A DNA stretch of 36,721 nucleotides from positions 1 through 36,721 of the IMG/VR virus record IMGVR_UViG_3300044991_000116. One strand, written 5' to 3'. The translations under genes and the position numbers were made by a program. The stretch comes from a virus. Positions 7,582 through 14,464 of the stretch are shown here, piece by piece; position 1 is the first letter of the stretch; each line of letters begins with the position of its first letter. The notes below the pieces were generated by a model, which saw only the letters and a program-made list of their open reading frames with translations, was not told the DNA's origin and ran no database searches.

Positions 7582-7812
7582 CTAGATAGTGCAACAGCCA
7601 CAGCATGGTGCGTCAATACACCGGCCGCGCGGGTTACGGTAGAACGTGCTGGGGCCGTTGTCACCGTAAAAAACAACGCGAGAGTCGCCAGGCTCTTCTA
7701 ACCATGCGCGGCGCGTTACAGTGTCAAATTTAATATCGTCGCCGGGGTTTATCCTGGTGCCGCTCCGGCTACAGTGGCCGGGGTATTTTGCTCTCATGCT
7801 CTTAATGGTCAT
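7582..7812 (-). CDS. Small Cys-rich, probably zinc-binding protein (76 aa)
   Basis: A 76-residue protein with the pattern GHCSRSGTRINPGDDIKFD near the N-terminus, which resembles small zinc-finger-like phage proteins (G-x-C-x2-[CS]-G-x2-I-x2-G-D). The C-terminus ends in a dense cysteine group (CIDAPCCGCC). The second cysteine of the N-terminal knuckle is replaced by Ser. I chose ATG at 7812, preceded by AAAGGGG, over the TTG at 7830. It overlaps the end of the upstream zinc-ribbon gene by 11 bp. Metal binding is inferred from cysteine spacing. Confidence 0.65.
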   Translation of the reverse strand: MTIKSMRAKYPGHCSRSGTRINPGDDIKFDTVTRRAWLEEPGDSRVVFYGDNGPSTFYRNPRGRCIDAPCCGCCTI

Positions 7813-7984
7813 TTTGTGCCCCTTTATCAAAAAATGTAAACATGTCGCACGCGCTGCAATACGCGCGCCACTGGCCGCGCCTTGGCGGGTTATCTACTGG
7901 CGCCGGCTGGCCAGCCAGTGGCCGGCTGCAATTAAAACAAGGCACCGGCTGGCCGGCGGATATCACGGGGAATAATTTATTCAT
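7802..7984 (-). CDS. Small zinc-ribbon-like protein (60 aa)
   Basis: A 60-residue protein with two Cys-x2-Cys knuckles, CFNC and CSAC, about 30 residues apart, the spacing of a zinc ribbon. A Pro-rich link lies between them, and the tail is DKGAQNDH. Start at ATG 7984 because AAGG precedes it and its first bases overlap the stop of the upstream gene (ATGA); the longer frame upstream is only a shadow of that gene. A zinc ribbon could contact RNA polymerase or nucleic acid; this is inference. Confidence 0.65.
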   Translation of the reverse strand: MNKLFPVISAGQPVPCFNCSRPLAGQPAPVDNPPRRGQWRAYCSACDMFTFFDKGAQNDH

Positions 7985-8640
7985 GCTGCTAACCTTAAGT
8001 TGATTGTGCGATGACGGGAACCGTGAGCCGGGAAACCTACAATTGTGGACCGTTGACGTTGACATAATTGGCACGTCGCGCAGCTCACGTCGTCGCGCTG
8101 GGTGGCCGGGCAAACGACGACCGGCCGGCCGGCTGGGGTTTTTAGGTTTTCGTTTTGCGTTGACGGTAGGACGACGACGACGGGGCCGGCGTTTTGATCG
8201 GCCAAATAATCGGCATCGTTTAAATCATTGGCCGATAAGTTGACAGTGAAACCCCAATTATTGGCATGCCGGATCCATGCAATGCTGGCGGCGTCGCGAT
8301 GATGCGAATAAGTAAACCCGCGCTTATCTTTATTGGCCGCGACAAGTTGGCCCAATTTAACAGGATCAATTGTGCCGTTTTGCTGGGGTAGATCGCCGGC
8401 TTGGTTATGGCGCCAAATTTGATTGTCGGGTAAGCGCGCGATTGTGCTGCAAAACTCTTCCCAGCTTGTGCCGCGCGTTTTCATGGATACGGCGGCCCAG
8501 TGTAGCGCCAACGGCCCGCTGGCTGCGTAGCATTCGGCCTTCATTTTGCAATCCGCCGGGCATGAGTCGCGCTCCGTCGTTGACACTGGAATCGGGCCGG
8601 TTTTGACGTTCGCGCTTTTAAGTGTGAGATGTACGTGCAT
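7981..8640 (-). CDS. Cysteine-cluster protein, DUF7227/GP88-like, possibly Fe-S binding
   Basis: A 219-residue protein, the largest of the operon. The N-terminus carries SCPADCKMKAECYA (Cys27, Cys31, Cys37), a C-x3-C-x5-C set. The C-terminus has CPATQRDDVSCATCQLC (Cys177, 187, 190, 193). Between them are alternating strands and helices (FTYSHHRD, GFTVNLSAND, AGPVVVVLP), which would suit a TIM-barrel or related fold. The start TGPIPVSTTERDSCPADCKM is typical of a phage and plasmid family that I recall as DUF7227 or GP88-like. The two clusters suggest Fe-S or zinc binding, and a distant relation to radical SAM proteins is possible, although the classical C-x3-C-x2-C is not present. Activity unknown. 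Confidence 0.75.
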   Translation of the reverse strand: MHVHLTLKSANVKTGPIPVSTTERDSCPADCKMKAECYAASGPLALHWAAVSMKTRGTSWEEFCSTIARLPDNQIWRHNQAGDLPQQNGTIDPVKLGQLVAANKDKRGFTYSHHRDAASIAWIRHANNWGFTVNLSANDLNDADYLADQNAGPVVVVLPSTQNENLKTPAGRPVVVCPATQRDDVSCATCQLCQRQRSTIVGFPAHGSRHRTINLRLAA

Positions 8641-8641
8641 G

Positions 8642-8740
8642 TTATTTTACCAATACGTCAAAATACGCCAGGGCGCCGACAGTGAGCGCGGCCGCGATAA
8701 CGACGGCCGCTAAGATATCTAAAAATAATGCTTTTTTCAT
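8642..8740 (-). CDS. 32-residue single-span membrane peptide
   Basis: MKKALFLDILAAVVIAAALT and on to FDVLVK: two Lys at the N-terminus followed by about 22 hydrophobic residues. This fits a single membrane helix or an uncleaved signal anchor. AAAGG precedes the ATG at 8740 and only one base separates its stop from the start of the 219-aa gene. Function unknown; phage early membrane peptides often alter the host envelope or inhibit superinfection. Confidence 0.6.
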   Translation of the reverse strand: MKKALFLDILAAVVIAAALTVGALAYFDVLVK

Positions 8741-8762
8741 GTTGTTTTGCCTTTATGTTGTT

Positions 8763-8781
8763 GGCCGGCTTTGCGCCGGCC
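8763..8781 (-). other. Intercistronic hairpin
   Basis: A perfect 7-bp inverted repeat, GGCCGGC and GCCGGCC with a 5-nt loop, lies between the first and second genes of the leftward operon. No T-run follows on either strand, so it is more likely an mRNA-stability or partial attenuation element than a terminator. Confidence 0.4.
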
Positions 8782-8789
8782 GGTTTGGT

Positions 8790-8975
8790 TTAGATAATAA
8801 ATTCGGGGTTATTGATAACGCCCATGTCATCAGCCAGGGCGAAAATTTCGCGCTGCGATTTTGCGCTGGCTGCGCGATAAAGCGCCGACAATGCACGCGC
8901 TAAATAGTCAGGGCCTAAGCCGGCGGCGGCGTATTTAACGCACAATGCAACTTCGCGTGATTCTGATTTAGTCAT
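8790..8975 (-). CDS. Small helical protein (61 aa), first gene of the leftward operon
   Basis: A 61-residue Ala-rich, mostly helical protein (ALCVKYAAAGLGPDYLARAL, then SAKSQREIFALADDM). No family recognised. AAAGG lies before the ATG at 8975, and a strong promoter lies 59 bp upstream, so it should be the first and perhaps most strongly made product of the operon. A 49-nt gap holding a GGCCGGC/GCCGGCC hairpin (8763-8781) separates it from the membrane peptide gene. Confidence 0.7.
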   Translation of the reverse strand: MTKSESREVALCVKYAAAGLGPDYLARALSALYRAASAKSQREIFALADDMGVINNPEFII

Positions 8976-9033
8976 AATAGTTTGCCTTTACTGTAGTTTA
9001 GAAATTACCGGCGTTTTGTCGCGCGGTGAATGT

Positions 9034-9061
9034 ATTGTAAGCGATTCTTTTACACTGTCAA
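9034..9061 (-). promoter_or_regulatory. Strong leftward sigma70 promoter of the small-gene operon
   Basis: On the minus strand, a perfect TTGACA (9056-9061) and TACAAT (9034-9039, five of six) are 16 bp apart. Transcription would start near 9027, giving a leader of about 50 nt before the ATG at 8975. It is the best promoter match I found in the window and suggests early expression by host RNA polymerase. The word GACAGTGTAA overlaps its -35 box and recurs inverted at 9244-9253. Confidence 0.65.
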
Positions 9062-9074
9062 CAATTATTTTACA

Positions 9075-9095
9075 GTTATGCAAAAATTGCATAAC
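9075..9095. promoter_or_regulatory. Perfect palindrome, operator candidate
   Basis: GTTATGCAA and TTGCATAAC form a perfect 9-bp inverted repeat around AAA. It begins 14 bp upstream of the -35 box of the leftward promoter. The half-site GTTATGCA recurs directly at 9121-9128. The form fits a binding site of a dimeric regulator or an initiator protein. Confidence 0.5.
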
Positions 9096-9475
9096 CTTGG
9101 GTCATTTGGGTCGCGATTAGGTTATGCATTCGCGCTGCGATGACCCAAGCGCTAGCGCGCGCCAATACTGGGGAACATTATGCTTTGGGTCATTTGGGTC
9201 ATTGTTTACAGATAACATCAATAATTTATATACTGTATATATAGACAGTGTAACGATAGGTTGACGGGTCTACCGGCGCCAATTTTAAAACGATGACCAA
9301 ATGACCCAAATGACCCAAAGCCGGGGAATTCCCTGGGCGCCAGATCTGCGCTTTTTGGGTCATTTGGGTCACATAAAAAACAATGACCCAAATGACCCAA
9401 TGACCATGGCCACTGGCGCCAGCTTGCAATTTAAAACCGTGACCCAAATGACCCAAATGACCCAAATGACCATGG
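9096..9475. repeat. Array of 9-bp units (ATGACCCAA) in alternating orientation, origin candidate
   Basis: About 17 complete or near-complete copies of ATGACCCAA or its complement occur in seven short clusters at about 9097-9112, 9140-9149, 9183-9204, 9293-9320, 9354-9371, 9383-9405 and 9439-9474. The orientation alternates minus, plus, minus, plus, minus, plus, plus. Clusters pair as perfect inverted repeats: 9096-9105 with 9140-9149 (10 bp), 9183-9202 with 9301-9320 (20 bp), and 9355-9371 with 9384-9400 (17 bp, 12-nt loop). An AT-rich stretch (9203-9245) lies inside the second pair. No gene is supported between 8976 and 9692: the frames crossing the array encode only short repeating tripeptides. 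Iteron-like origin, cruciform or structured RNA are all possible. Confidence 0.8.
9261..9289 (+). promoter_or_regulatory. Possible rightward promoter inside the repeat region
   Basis: TTGACG (9261-9266, five of six) and TTTAAA (9284-9289, four of six) are 17 bp apart. It could start a long rightward leader through the repeat clusters toward the terminase genes, or an RNA that primes replication. Weak -10 box; prediction by eye. Confidence 0.35.
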
Positions 9476-9635
9476 CACGCCGGCCCGCGCGGTTATGCTG
9501 GCGCCAGCGCGCAGCATGCGCGCGCCTACCGGTGGCCGCGCGGCCGGCCGGCATGCGGCGCCATGGCCGGTGGCATTCAGGCCGAGGGGGAGGGGGTAGG
9601 GCCGGCGGCACAGGGCCAGCAGAAACGTACGGGCC

Positions 9636-9663
9636 GTGAACAAAATTTTTTTTTTGCTACAAT
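9636..9663 (+). promoter_or_regulatory. Possible late promoter before the terminase genes
   Basis: TACAAT (9658-9663) follows a run of ten T (9646-9655). The -35 candidate GTGAAC at 9636-9641 is weak, at 16 bp spacing. It lies 29 bp before the start of the small terminase gene. If late transcription needs a phage activator, a poor -35 would be expected. Confidence 0.3.
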
Positions 9664-9692
9664 TCACAAACGTGCAACCGCATGGAGAATTC

Positions 9693-10130
9693 ATGTTCTA
9701 TTCAATTCCATTCACACCGCGCAATGTGCAGGCAACAGAGTCGCGCTTAAAAGCGGTGTACGACGCCGCCAAACTTGGCCTCAAAGGCGACACGCTAGCG
9801 CTGGCCGCCGGCATGCTTCCCACCGAATACCGACAACTTACGCAACTTGACCCCGTGGTTGAGATGGCCGCGCAAAAAGGCAAAGCCGACGCTGAGATAG
9901 AAATGGCCAACATCGTCAGGGCCGCCGCGCTAGATGGCGACGCTAAGATGGCGCTAGAAGTCTTAAAGCACCAGCACGGCTGGGTGGCCAAGCAAGCCAT
10001 ATCTGTTGAGGTGGATCAGCGCATATCAATCACTGGCGCATTGGCCGAAGCCGAAAGGCGCGTATTAGATGTGAGCGACGCAACAATCATAGAACCGACT
10101 ACACATGCAATCGACCATATACAGCGCTGA
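9693..10130 (+). CDS. Terminase small subunit
   Basis: A 145-residue protein that would bind the packaging site and guide the large subunit. A helix-turn-helix-like stretch (GDTLALAAGMLPTEYRQL, about residues 32-50) is followed by a long helical region with HGWVAKQAISVEV, a usual feature of small terminases. The ATG at 9693 is chosen for GGAG 6 nt upstream; the earlier ATG at 9636 adds an unlikely hydrophobic leader. Its end overlaps the large-subunit gene by 26 bp. It is the first gene of the rightward late region. Confidence 0.85.
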   Translation: MFYSIPFTPRNVQATESRLKAVYDAAKLGLKGDTLALAAGMLPTEYRQLTQLDPVVEMAAQKGKADAEIEMANIVRAAALDGDAKMALEVLKHQHGWVAKQAISVEVDQRISITGALAEAERRVLDVSDATIIEPTTHAIDHIQR

Positions 10131-11631
10131 AGACGAACAGGAATTGATGGCGCGGCTGTGGGCGCCACATATCAAAGACAACCCACTGGCGTTTGTAATG
10201 TACGCGTTTCCTTGGGGTCAGCCTGGCACACCGCTGGAACATTTCAAAGGCCCACGCAAATGGCAGCGTGAGGTCTTACAACATATTGCAGACCACATTA
10301 CACAGAACAAAGGTCAAATAGACTTCAACACCCTACGCCATGCTGTCTCATCTGGACGGGGTATTGGTAAGTCGGCCTTGGTGTCATGGATCACAATCTG
10401 GATGCTATCCACGCGAATTGGCTCAACAACCATTATTTCGGCTAACTCGGAGAGCCAGCTTAGATCAGTCACTTGGGCCGAAATAACCAAGTGGCTGGCC
10501 ATGTCCCTTAACAGCCACTGGTTTGAGGTGAGCGCCACCAGACTGATGCCGGCTAAGTGGCTCACGGAATTGGTCGAGCGTGATCTTAAGAAGGGCACGC
10601 GCTACTGGGGCGTCGAGGGGCGGCTCTGGTCAGCCGAAAATCCCGACGCTTATGCGGGTGTCCACAACTTCGACGGTGTGCTGGTCGTGTTTGACGAGGC
10701 GTCGGGTATCGACGACAGCATCTGGGCTGTGACGGCGGGTTTCTTTACCGAGAACACGCCCAACAGGTTCTGGATGGCGTTCTCCAACCCACGGCGCAAC
10801 ACGGGGTACTTCTACGAGACGTTTAACAGCAAACGTGGCTTTTGGACGACCAAGGTGGTTGACGCCCGCACGGTCGAGGGTACAGACAAGCAGGTGTATC
10901 AGGGCATCATCGACGAGTATGGGCCAGATTCATCACAGGCGCACGTCGAGGTGTACGGTCAGTTCCCCTCTGAGGGCGACGATCAGTTCATACCGGCCAA
11001 CATTGTGGACGAAGCAATGAAGCGGCCTAAGTACCAAGACGAGTCAGCGCCGATTGTGATCGGTGTTGACCCTGCTAGGTTCGGCGCGGATGCGACAGTG
11101 ATCGCCATCAGGCAGGGGCGGGATATTGTGCGGATTGACCGGCACAGAGGCGACGACACCATGACGGTAGTAGGTCATATTATTGAGGTGATTGAAGAGT
11201 TCAAGCCTACGCTGGTGGTGATTGACGAAGGCGGGCTGGGCGCCGGCATTGTGGACAGGCTCAAAGAGCAGCGCTACAAAATCAAGGGCATCAACTTTGG
11301 CAACAAGTCAAAGAATCCCATCATGTATGGAAACAAAAGGGCTGAAATGTGGGGGTCGATGAAAGATTGGCTCAAAACGGCTTCAATTCCGCTTGACAGA
11401 TTTCTCAAAACTGATCTAATTTCGCCTATGATGAAGCCCGACTCTAAGGGTACAATCTTCTTAGAGTCAAAAAAGGACATGAAAGCACGGGGCTTGGCCT
11501 CACCAGACGCGGCAGACGCGATCTGTGTGACGTTTGCATACCCTGTGGCTCACCGTGAGGCGCGTGAACCCACGCAGCGCCGCATGTATTCGGACAGAAG
11601 CGTGGTGACTACTTCTTGGATGGGGTCGTAA
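10105..11631 (+). CDS. Terminase large subunit (ATPase and nuclease)
   Basis: A 508-residue DNA-packaging motor. The ATPase domain has Walker A SSGRGIGKS (about 82-90), Walker B VLVVFDEAS (192-200) and a coupling-type segment (MAFSNPRRNTG, ~225-234). The RNase H-like nuclease has its three acidic positions at Asp322 (IGVDPARFG), Asp374 (LVVIDEGG) and Asp471 (SPDAADAIC). Length is normal for the family. The gene overlaps the small subunit at its start and shares one base with the next gene (TAATG). Together with a P22-type portal and permuted-looking ends, headful packaging is likely but not proven. Confidence 0.96.
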   Translation: MQSTIYSAEDEQELMARLWAPHIKDNPLAFVMYAFPWGQPGTPLEHFKGPRKWQREVLQHIADHITQNKGQIDFNTLRHAVSSGRGIGKSALVSWITIWMLSTRIGSTTIISANSESQLRSVTWAEITKWLAMSLNSHWFEVSATRLMPAKWLTELVERDLKKGTRYWGVEGRLWSAENPDAYAGVHNFDGVLVVFDEASGIDDSIWAVTAGFFTENTPNRFWMAFSNPRRNTGYFYETFNSKRGFWTTKVVDARTVEGTDKQVYQGIIDEYGPDSSQAHVEVYGQFPSEGDDQFIPANIVDEAMKRPKYQDESAPIVIGVDPARFGADATVIAIRQGRDIVRIDRHRGDDTMTVVGHIIEVIEEFKPTLVVIDEGGLGAGIVDRLKEQRYKIKGINFGNKSKNPIMYGNKRAEMWGSMKDWLKTASIPLDRFLKTDLISPMMKPDSKGTIFLESKKDMKARGLASPDAADAICVTFAYPVAHREAREPTQRRMYSDRSVVTTSWMGS

Positions 11632-11888
11632 TGGCTAAAAAAGGTGTGTCTTTAAGCGTCGGCCGCGGCGAAAAGTTGCCCGTATCTAAAGGTGCTGGCT
11701 TGACCGCTAAAGGCCGCGCTAAGTACAACGCCGCCACTGGTTCTAACCTCAAAGCACCAGCGCCCAATCCTAAGACCAAAGCAGATCAGGGGCGAAAAGA
11801 TTCATTTTGTGCAAGAATGGGCGCAGTAGCGGCCAACGCCAAAGACGGTGAACGCGCTAAAGCAGCTCTTAAACGATGGAAGTGTTAG
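11631..11888 (+). CDS. Small basic DUF6321-like protein
   Basis: An 85-residue, Lys/Ala-rich protein with the recognisable block LTAKGRAKYNAATGSNLKAP and a KDSFCARMGA stretch. This pattern is common in small proteins encoded beside terminase or portal genes of aquatic phages (DUF6321). The strong positive charge suggests DNA or RNA contact, possibly during packaging. It starts in the terminase stop codon (TAATG). The role is unknown in all members I recall. Confidence 0.75.
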   Translation: MAKKGVSLSVGRGEKLPVSKGAGLTAKGRAKYNAATGSNLKAPAPNPKTKADQGRKDSFCARMGAVAANAKDGERAKAALKRWKC

Positions 11889-11889
11889 T

Positions 11890-12039
11890 ATGAAAAAGCC
11901 CGGACTTTATGCAAATATCGCGGCAAAACGTGAGCGCATAGCCGCTGGTTCTAAAGAAAAGATGCGCCAGCCAGGCGCTAAGGGCGCACCGACTGCCAAG
12001 GCGTTCAAAGAGTCTGCCAAAACAGCAAAGAAAAAATGA
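11890..12039 (+). CDS. Small basic conserved phage protein (49 aa)
   Basis: A 49-residue protein starting MKKPGLYANIAAKRERIAAG and ending in KTAKKK. The sequence is typical of a tiny, highly basic protein found near terminase genes in many aquatic phages. The ATG at 11890 lies one base after the preceding stop; the longer frame upstream only shadows that gene. It overlaps the next gene by 4 bp. Function unknown; charge suggests nucleic acid binding. Confidence 0.75.
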   Translation: MKKPGLYANIAAKRERIAAGSKEKMRQPGAKGAPTAKAFKESAKTAKKK

Positions 12040-12275
12040 ATTTACCAGTGCTGCCCCAAGACAAAGCCAACCACGCAGTTTATGGCGCGGTTATCGCAGC
12101 CATAGTGTCGATTGTGGGGCTTCCACTGGCTTTATTGGTGGTCGCGGGCTTTGCCATTGGTAAAGAGGTGTACGATTGGCGTCAAAACAAGCAGCCAGAG
12201 ATGCTGGACGCCGCCGCGACTGTTTGTGGCGGTTTGTTAGTTCTTGCGCCTCAGTTTATCAATAGGGGTTTTTAA
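12036..12275 (+). CDS. Small membrane protein (79 aa)
   Basis: A 79-residue protein with a hydrophobic core of two to three segments (HAVYGAVIAAIVSIVGLPLA, LLVVAGFAIGK, ATVCGGLLVLAPQF) and a short polar stretch (DWRQNKQPE) between them. It begins LPQDKANHAVYG, a motif seen in small phage membrane proteins near the packaging genes. It could be an extra lysis or envelope protein, although the main lysis genes lie at 31982-33497. It overlaps the flanking genes by 4 bp and 1 bp. Confidence 0.7.
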   Translation: MNLPVLPQDKANHAVYGAVIAAIVSIVGLPLALLVVAGFAIGKEVYDWRQNKQPEMLDAAATVCGGLLVLAPQFINRGF

Positions 12276-14464
12276 TGGCAGATCCAACAGGCATGGTCGC
12301 CGCAGCTAACGTAGCTGCTGGTGGCAAACCACCTAAATCTAATTCAGACATTCTGACAACTGCCCGTGCGCGGCTGGATATGGCTGTCTCTGCGCTTGCA
12401 GAATCACGCGAAGATGAGATAGATGACTTGCGTTTTTATGCTGGCTCACCTGACAACCACTGGCAGTGGCCTGCTGACGTACTGGCCACCCGTGGCGCGG
12501 TGCAGGGTCAGACAATCAACGCACGGCCAACGCTTACGATTAACAAACTGCCGCAGCACGTTCGTCAAGTGACGAATGACATGCGTCAGAACCGCCCAGG
12601 CGCCAAGGTCATCCCCGTAGATGACAACGCTGACGTGGAAGTGGCAGACATTTTCAACGGCATGATTCGCCACATTGAGTATATGAGTGACGCTGATGTG
12701 GCCTATGACACAGCGTGTGAAAACCAAGTCGCCTACGGCGAGGGGTACATCACCCTGATGACCGAGTATTGCGACGAGAACACGTTTGACCAAGACATTA
12801 AGATTGGCCGTGTGCGTAACTCGTTCTCGGTGTACATGGACCCTTTGATCCAAGACCCAACGGGTGCAGATGCGACTTATTGTTTTATCACTGAAGACTT
12901 GACCAAAGCAGAGTACGAGCGCCAATACCCAGACGCTGCGCCTATCTCGACACTTCAATCCCTTGGTGTGGGTGATCAGTCGATTAGTAATTGGCTCAAC
13001 GAAGACACGGTGCGCATTGCTGGTTACTACTACATTGAGTACGACACCACCAAACTGAACTTGTACCCTGGCAATCAATCGGCCTTTGAAGGTACGCCTG
13101 AAGACAAGATGCTCAAAGACATGTTTGGCAAGCCCATCAAGTCACGCGAGTCTGAGCGTCCACGGGTTAAGTATTGCAAGATCAACGGGTATGAGATTCT
13201 TGAAGAAAAAGAATGGGCTGGCAAGTGGATTCCAGTTATCCGCGTGGTGGGTAATGAGTTTGAGGTGGATGGCCGCCTCTATGTCAGCGGCCTAGTCAGA
13301 AACGCCAAAGATGCCCAGCGCATGTACAACTATTGGGTTAGCCAAGAAGCTGAGATGCTGGCTTTGGCGCCTAAAGCACCTTTCATTGGCTATGGTGGCC
13401 AGTTTGAGGGCTATGAGGACAAGTGGAAGACGGCAAACACAAACAATTGGCCGTACCTTGAGGTCAATCCAGACGTTACAGACGGCCAAGGTGCGGTCTT
13501 GCCACTACCCCAGCGTGCCCAGCCGCCAATGGCTTCTAGCGGTCTATTGCAGGCCAAAGCAGGCGCATCTGAGGACATTAAGTCCACAACGGGTCAATAT
13601 AACGCCAGTTTGGGCATGGGTTCTAACGAGCGCTCAGGTAAAGCCATTTTGGCACGCCAACGCGAGGGTGATGTGGGCACATACCACTACGGTGACAACC
13701 TGACCCGTGCGGTAAGGCACGTTGCCCGTCAGCTTGTTGACCTAATCCCTAAGATTTACGACACACAACGTATCGCTCGAATCATTGGTGAAGACGGCGA
13801 AACAAAGATGGTCAAGATCAACCCTGACCAGCCGCAACCCGTGAACAAGATTGTCAATGAGCAGGGTATTGTGATTGAGAAAATCTACAACCCCGGCGTC
13901 GGCAAGTACGACGTGGTGGCTACCACTGGCCCAGGCTACGCAACCAAGCGCCAAGAGGCGCTAGAAGCCATGGCTCAACTGCTACAGGGTAATCCCCAAC
14001 TGTGGCAAGTGGCTGGCGACTTGTTTGTGAAGAACATGGACTGGCCTGGCGCCCAAGAAATGAGCAAGCGCTTTGCCAAGACGATTGATCCCAAGTTCTT
14101 GTCGGACGGCGACGAAGATCCAGCATTGCAAGCTGCCCAGCAACAGATTCAAGCCATGGGCGCTGAGATGGAGCAGATGCACCAGATGATCCAGAATGTT
14201 GGCAAGTCTATTGAAATGCAAGACATGGAACGCAAGGACTTTGAGGCTCAGATCAAACTTTATGATGCTGAAACCAAACGAATTGCAGCAGTGCAGGCGG
14301 GTATGACTGAAGAGCAGATTCAAGACATTGCCATGGGCGTGGTTGCTGCGGCCATGGAGTCGCAAAACATCGTCAACCAGATGCCTGATATGCGCGAAGA
14401 GTCCATGCCCATGGAAATGATGCCGCCAGAACAAATGATGCCTCCACAAGGAATGCCACAATGA
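12275..14464 (+). CDS. P22-like portal protein
   Basis: A 729-residue portal, the length expected for the P22 gp1 family. The wing/clip parts are recognisable from the early block (DDLRFYAGSPDNHWQWP, TLTINKLPQHVRQVTNDMRQ) and from the central KSTTGQYNASLGMGSNERSG, which is highly typical of this family. The C-terminus is a coiled, Gln/Met-rich stretch (about residues 615-729) ending in Met-Pro repeats, in the place of the P22 barrel. It forms the dodecameric DNA entry ring at one capsid vertex. It overlaps the next gene by 4 bp. Confidence 0.95.
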   Translation: MADPTGMVAAANVAAGGKPPKSNSDILTTARARLDMAVSALAESREDEIDDLRFYAGSPDNHWQWPADVLATRGAVQGQTINARPTLTINKLPQHVRQVTNDMRQNRPGAKVIPVDDNADVEVADIFNGMIRHIEYMSDADVAYDTACENQVAYGEGYITLMTEYCDENTFDQDIKIGRVRNSFSVYMDPLIQDPTGADATYCFITEDLTKAEYERQYPDAAPISTLQSLGVGDQSISNWLNEDTVRIAGYYYIEYDTTKLNLYPGNQSAFEGTPEDKMLKDMFGKPIKSRESERPRVKYCKINGYEILEEKEWAGKWIPVIRVVGNEFEVDGRLYVSGLVRNAKDAQRMYNYWVSQEAEMLALAPKAPFIGYGGQFEGYEDKWKTANTNNWPYLEVNPDVTDGQGAVLPLPQRAQPPMASSGLLQAKAGASEDIKSTTGQYNASLGMGSNERSGKAILARQREGDVGTYHYGDNLTRAVRHVARQLVDLIPKIYDTQRIARIIGEDGETKMVKINPDQPQPVNKIVNEQGIVIEKIYNPGVGKYDVVATTGPGYATKRQEALEAMAQLLQGNPQLWQVAGDLFVKNMDWPGAQEMSKRFAKTIDPKFLSDGDEDPALQAAQQQIQAMGAEMEQMHQMIQNVGKSIEMQDMERKDFEAQIKLYDAETKRIAAVQAGMTEEQIQDIAMGVVAAAMESQNIVNQMPDMREESMPMEMMPPEQMMPPQGMPQ

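Noticed and set aside
9096-9475. CRISPR array reading of the 9-bp repeats
   Set aside because: Units are far too short, directly adjacent and in both orientations, with no regular unique spacers or cas genes.
9226-9694. Several frames on both strands across the repeat array (encoding runs such as GHLGHLGH, WVIWVIWVI or MTQMTQMTQ)
   Set aside because: A repeat length of 9 bp keeps all frames open; the peptides are only translations of the repeat and no ribosome sites or domains support them.
12446-13078. 210-codon frame on the minus strand inside the portal gene
   Set aside because: It mirrors the strongly supported portal frame, has no domain and no ribosome site; typical antisense shadow.
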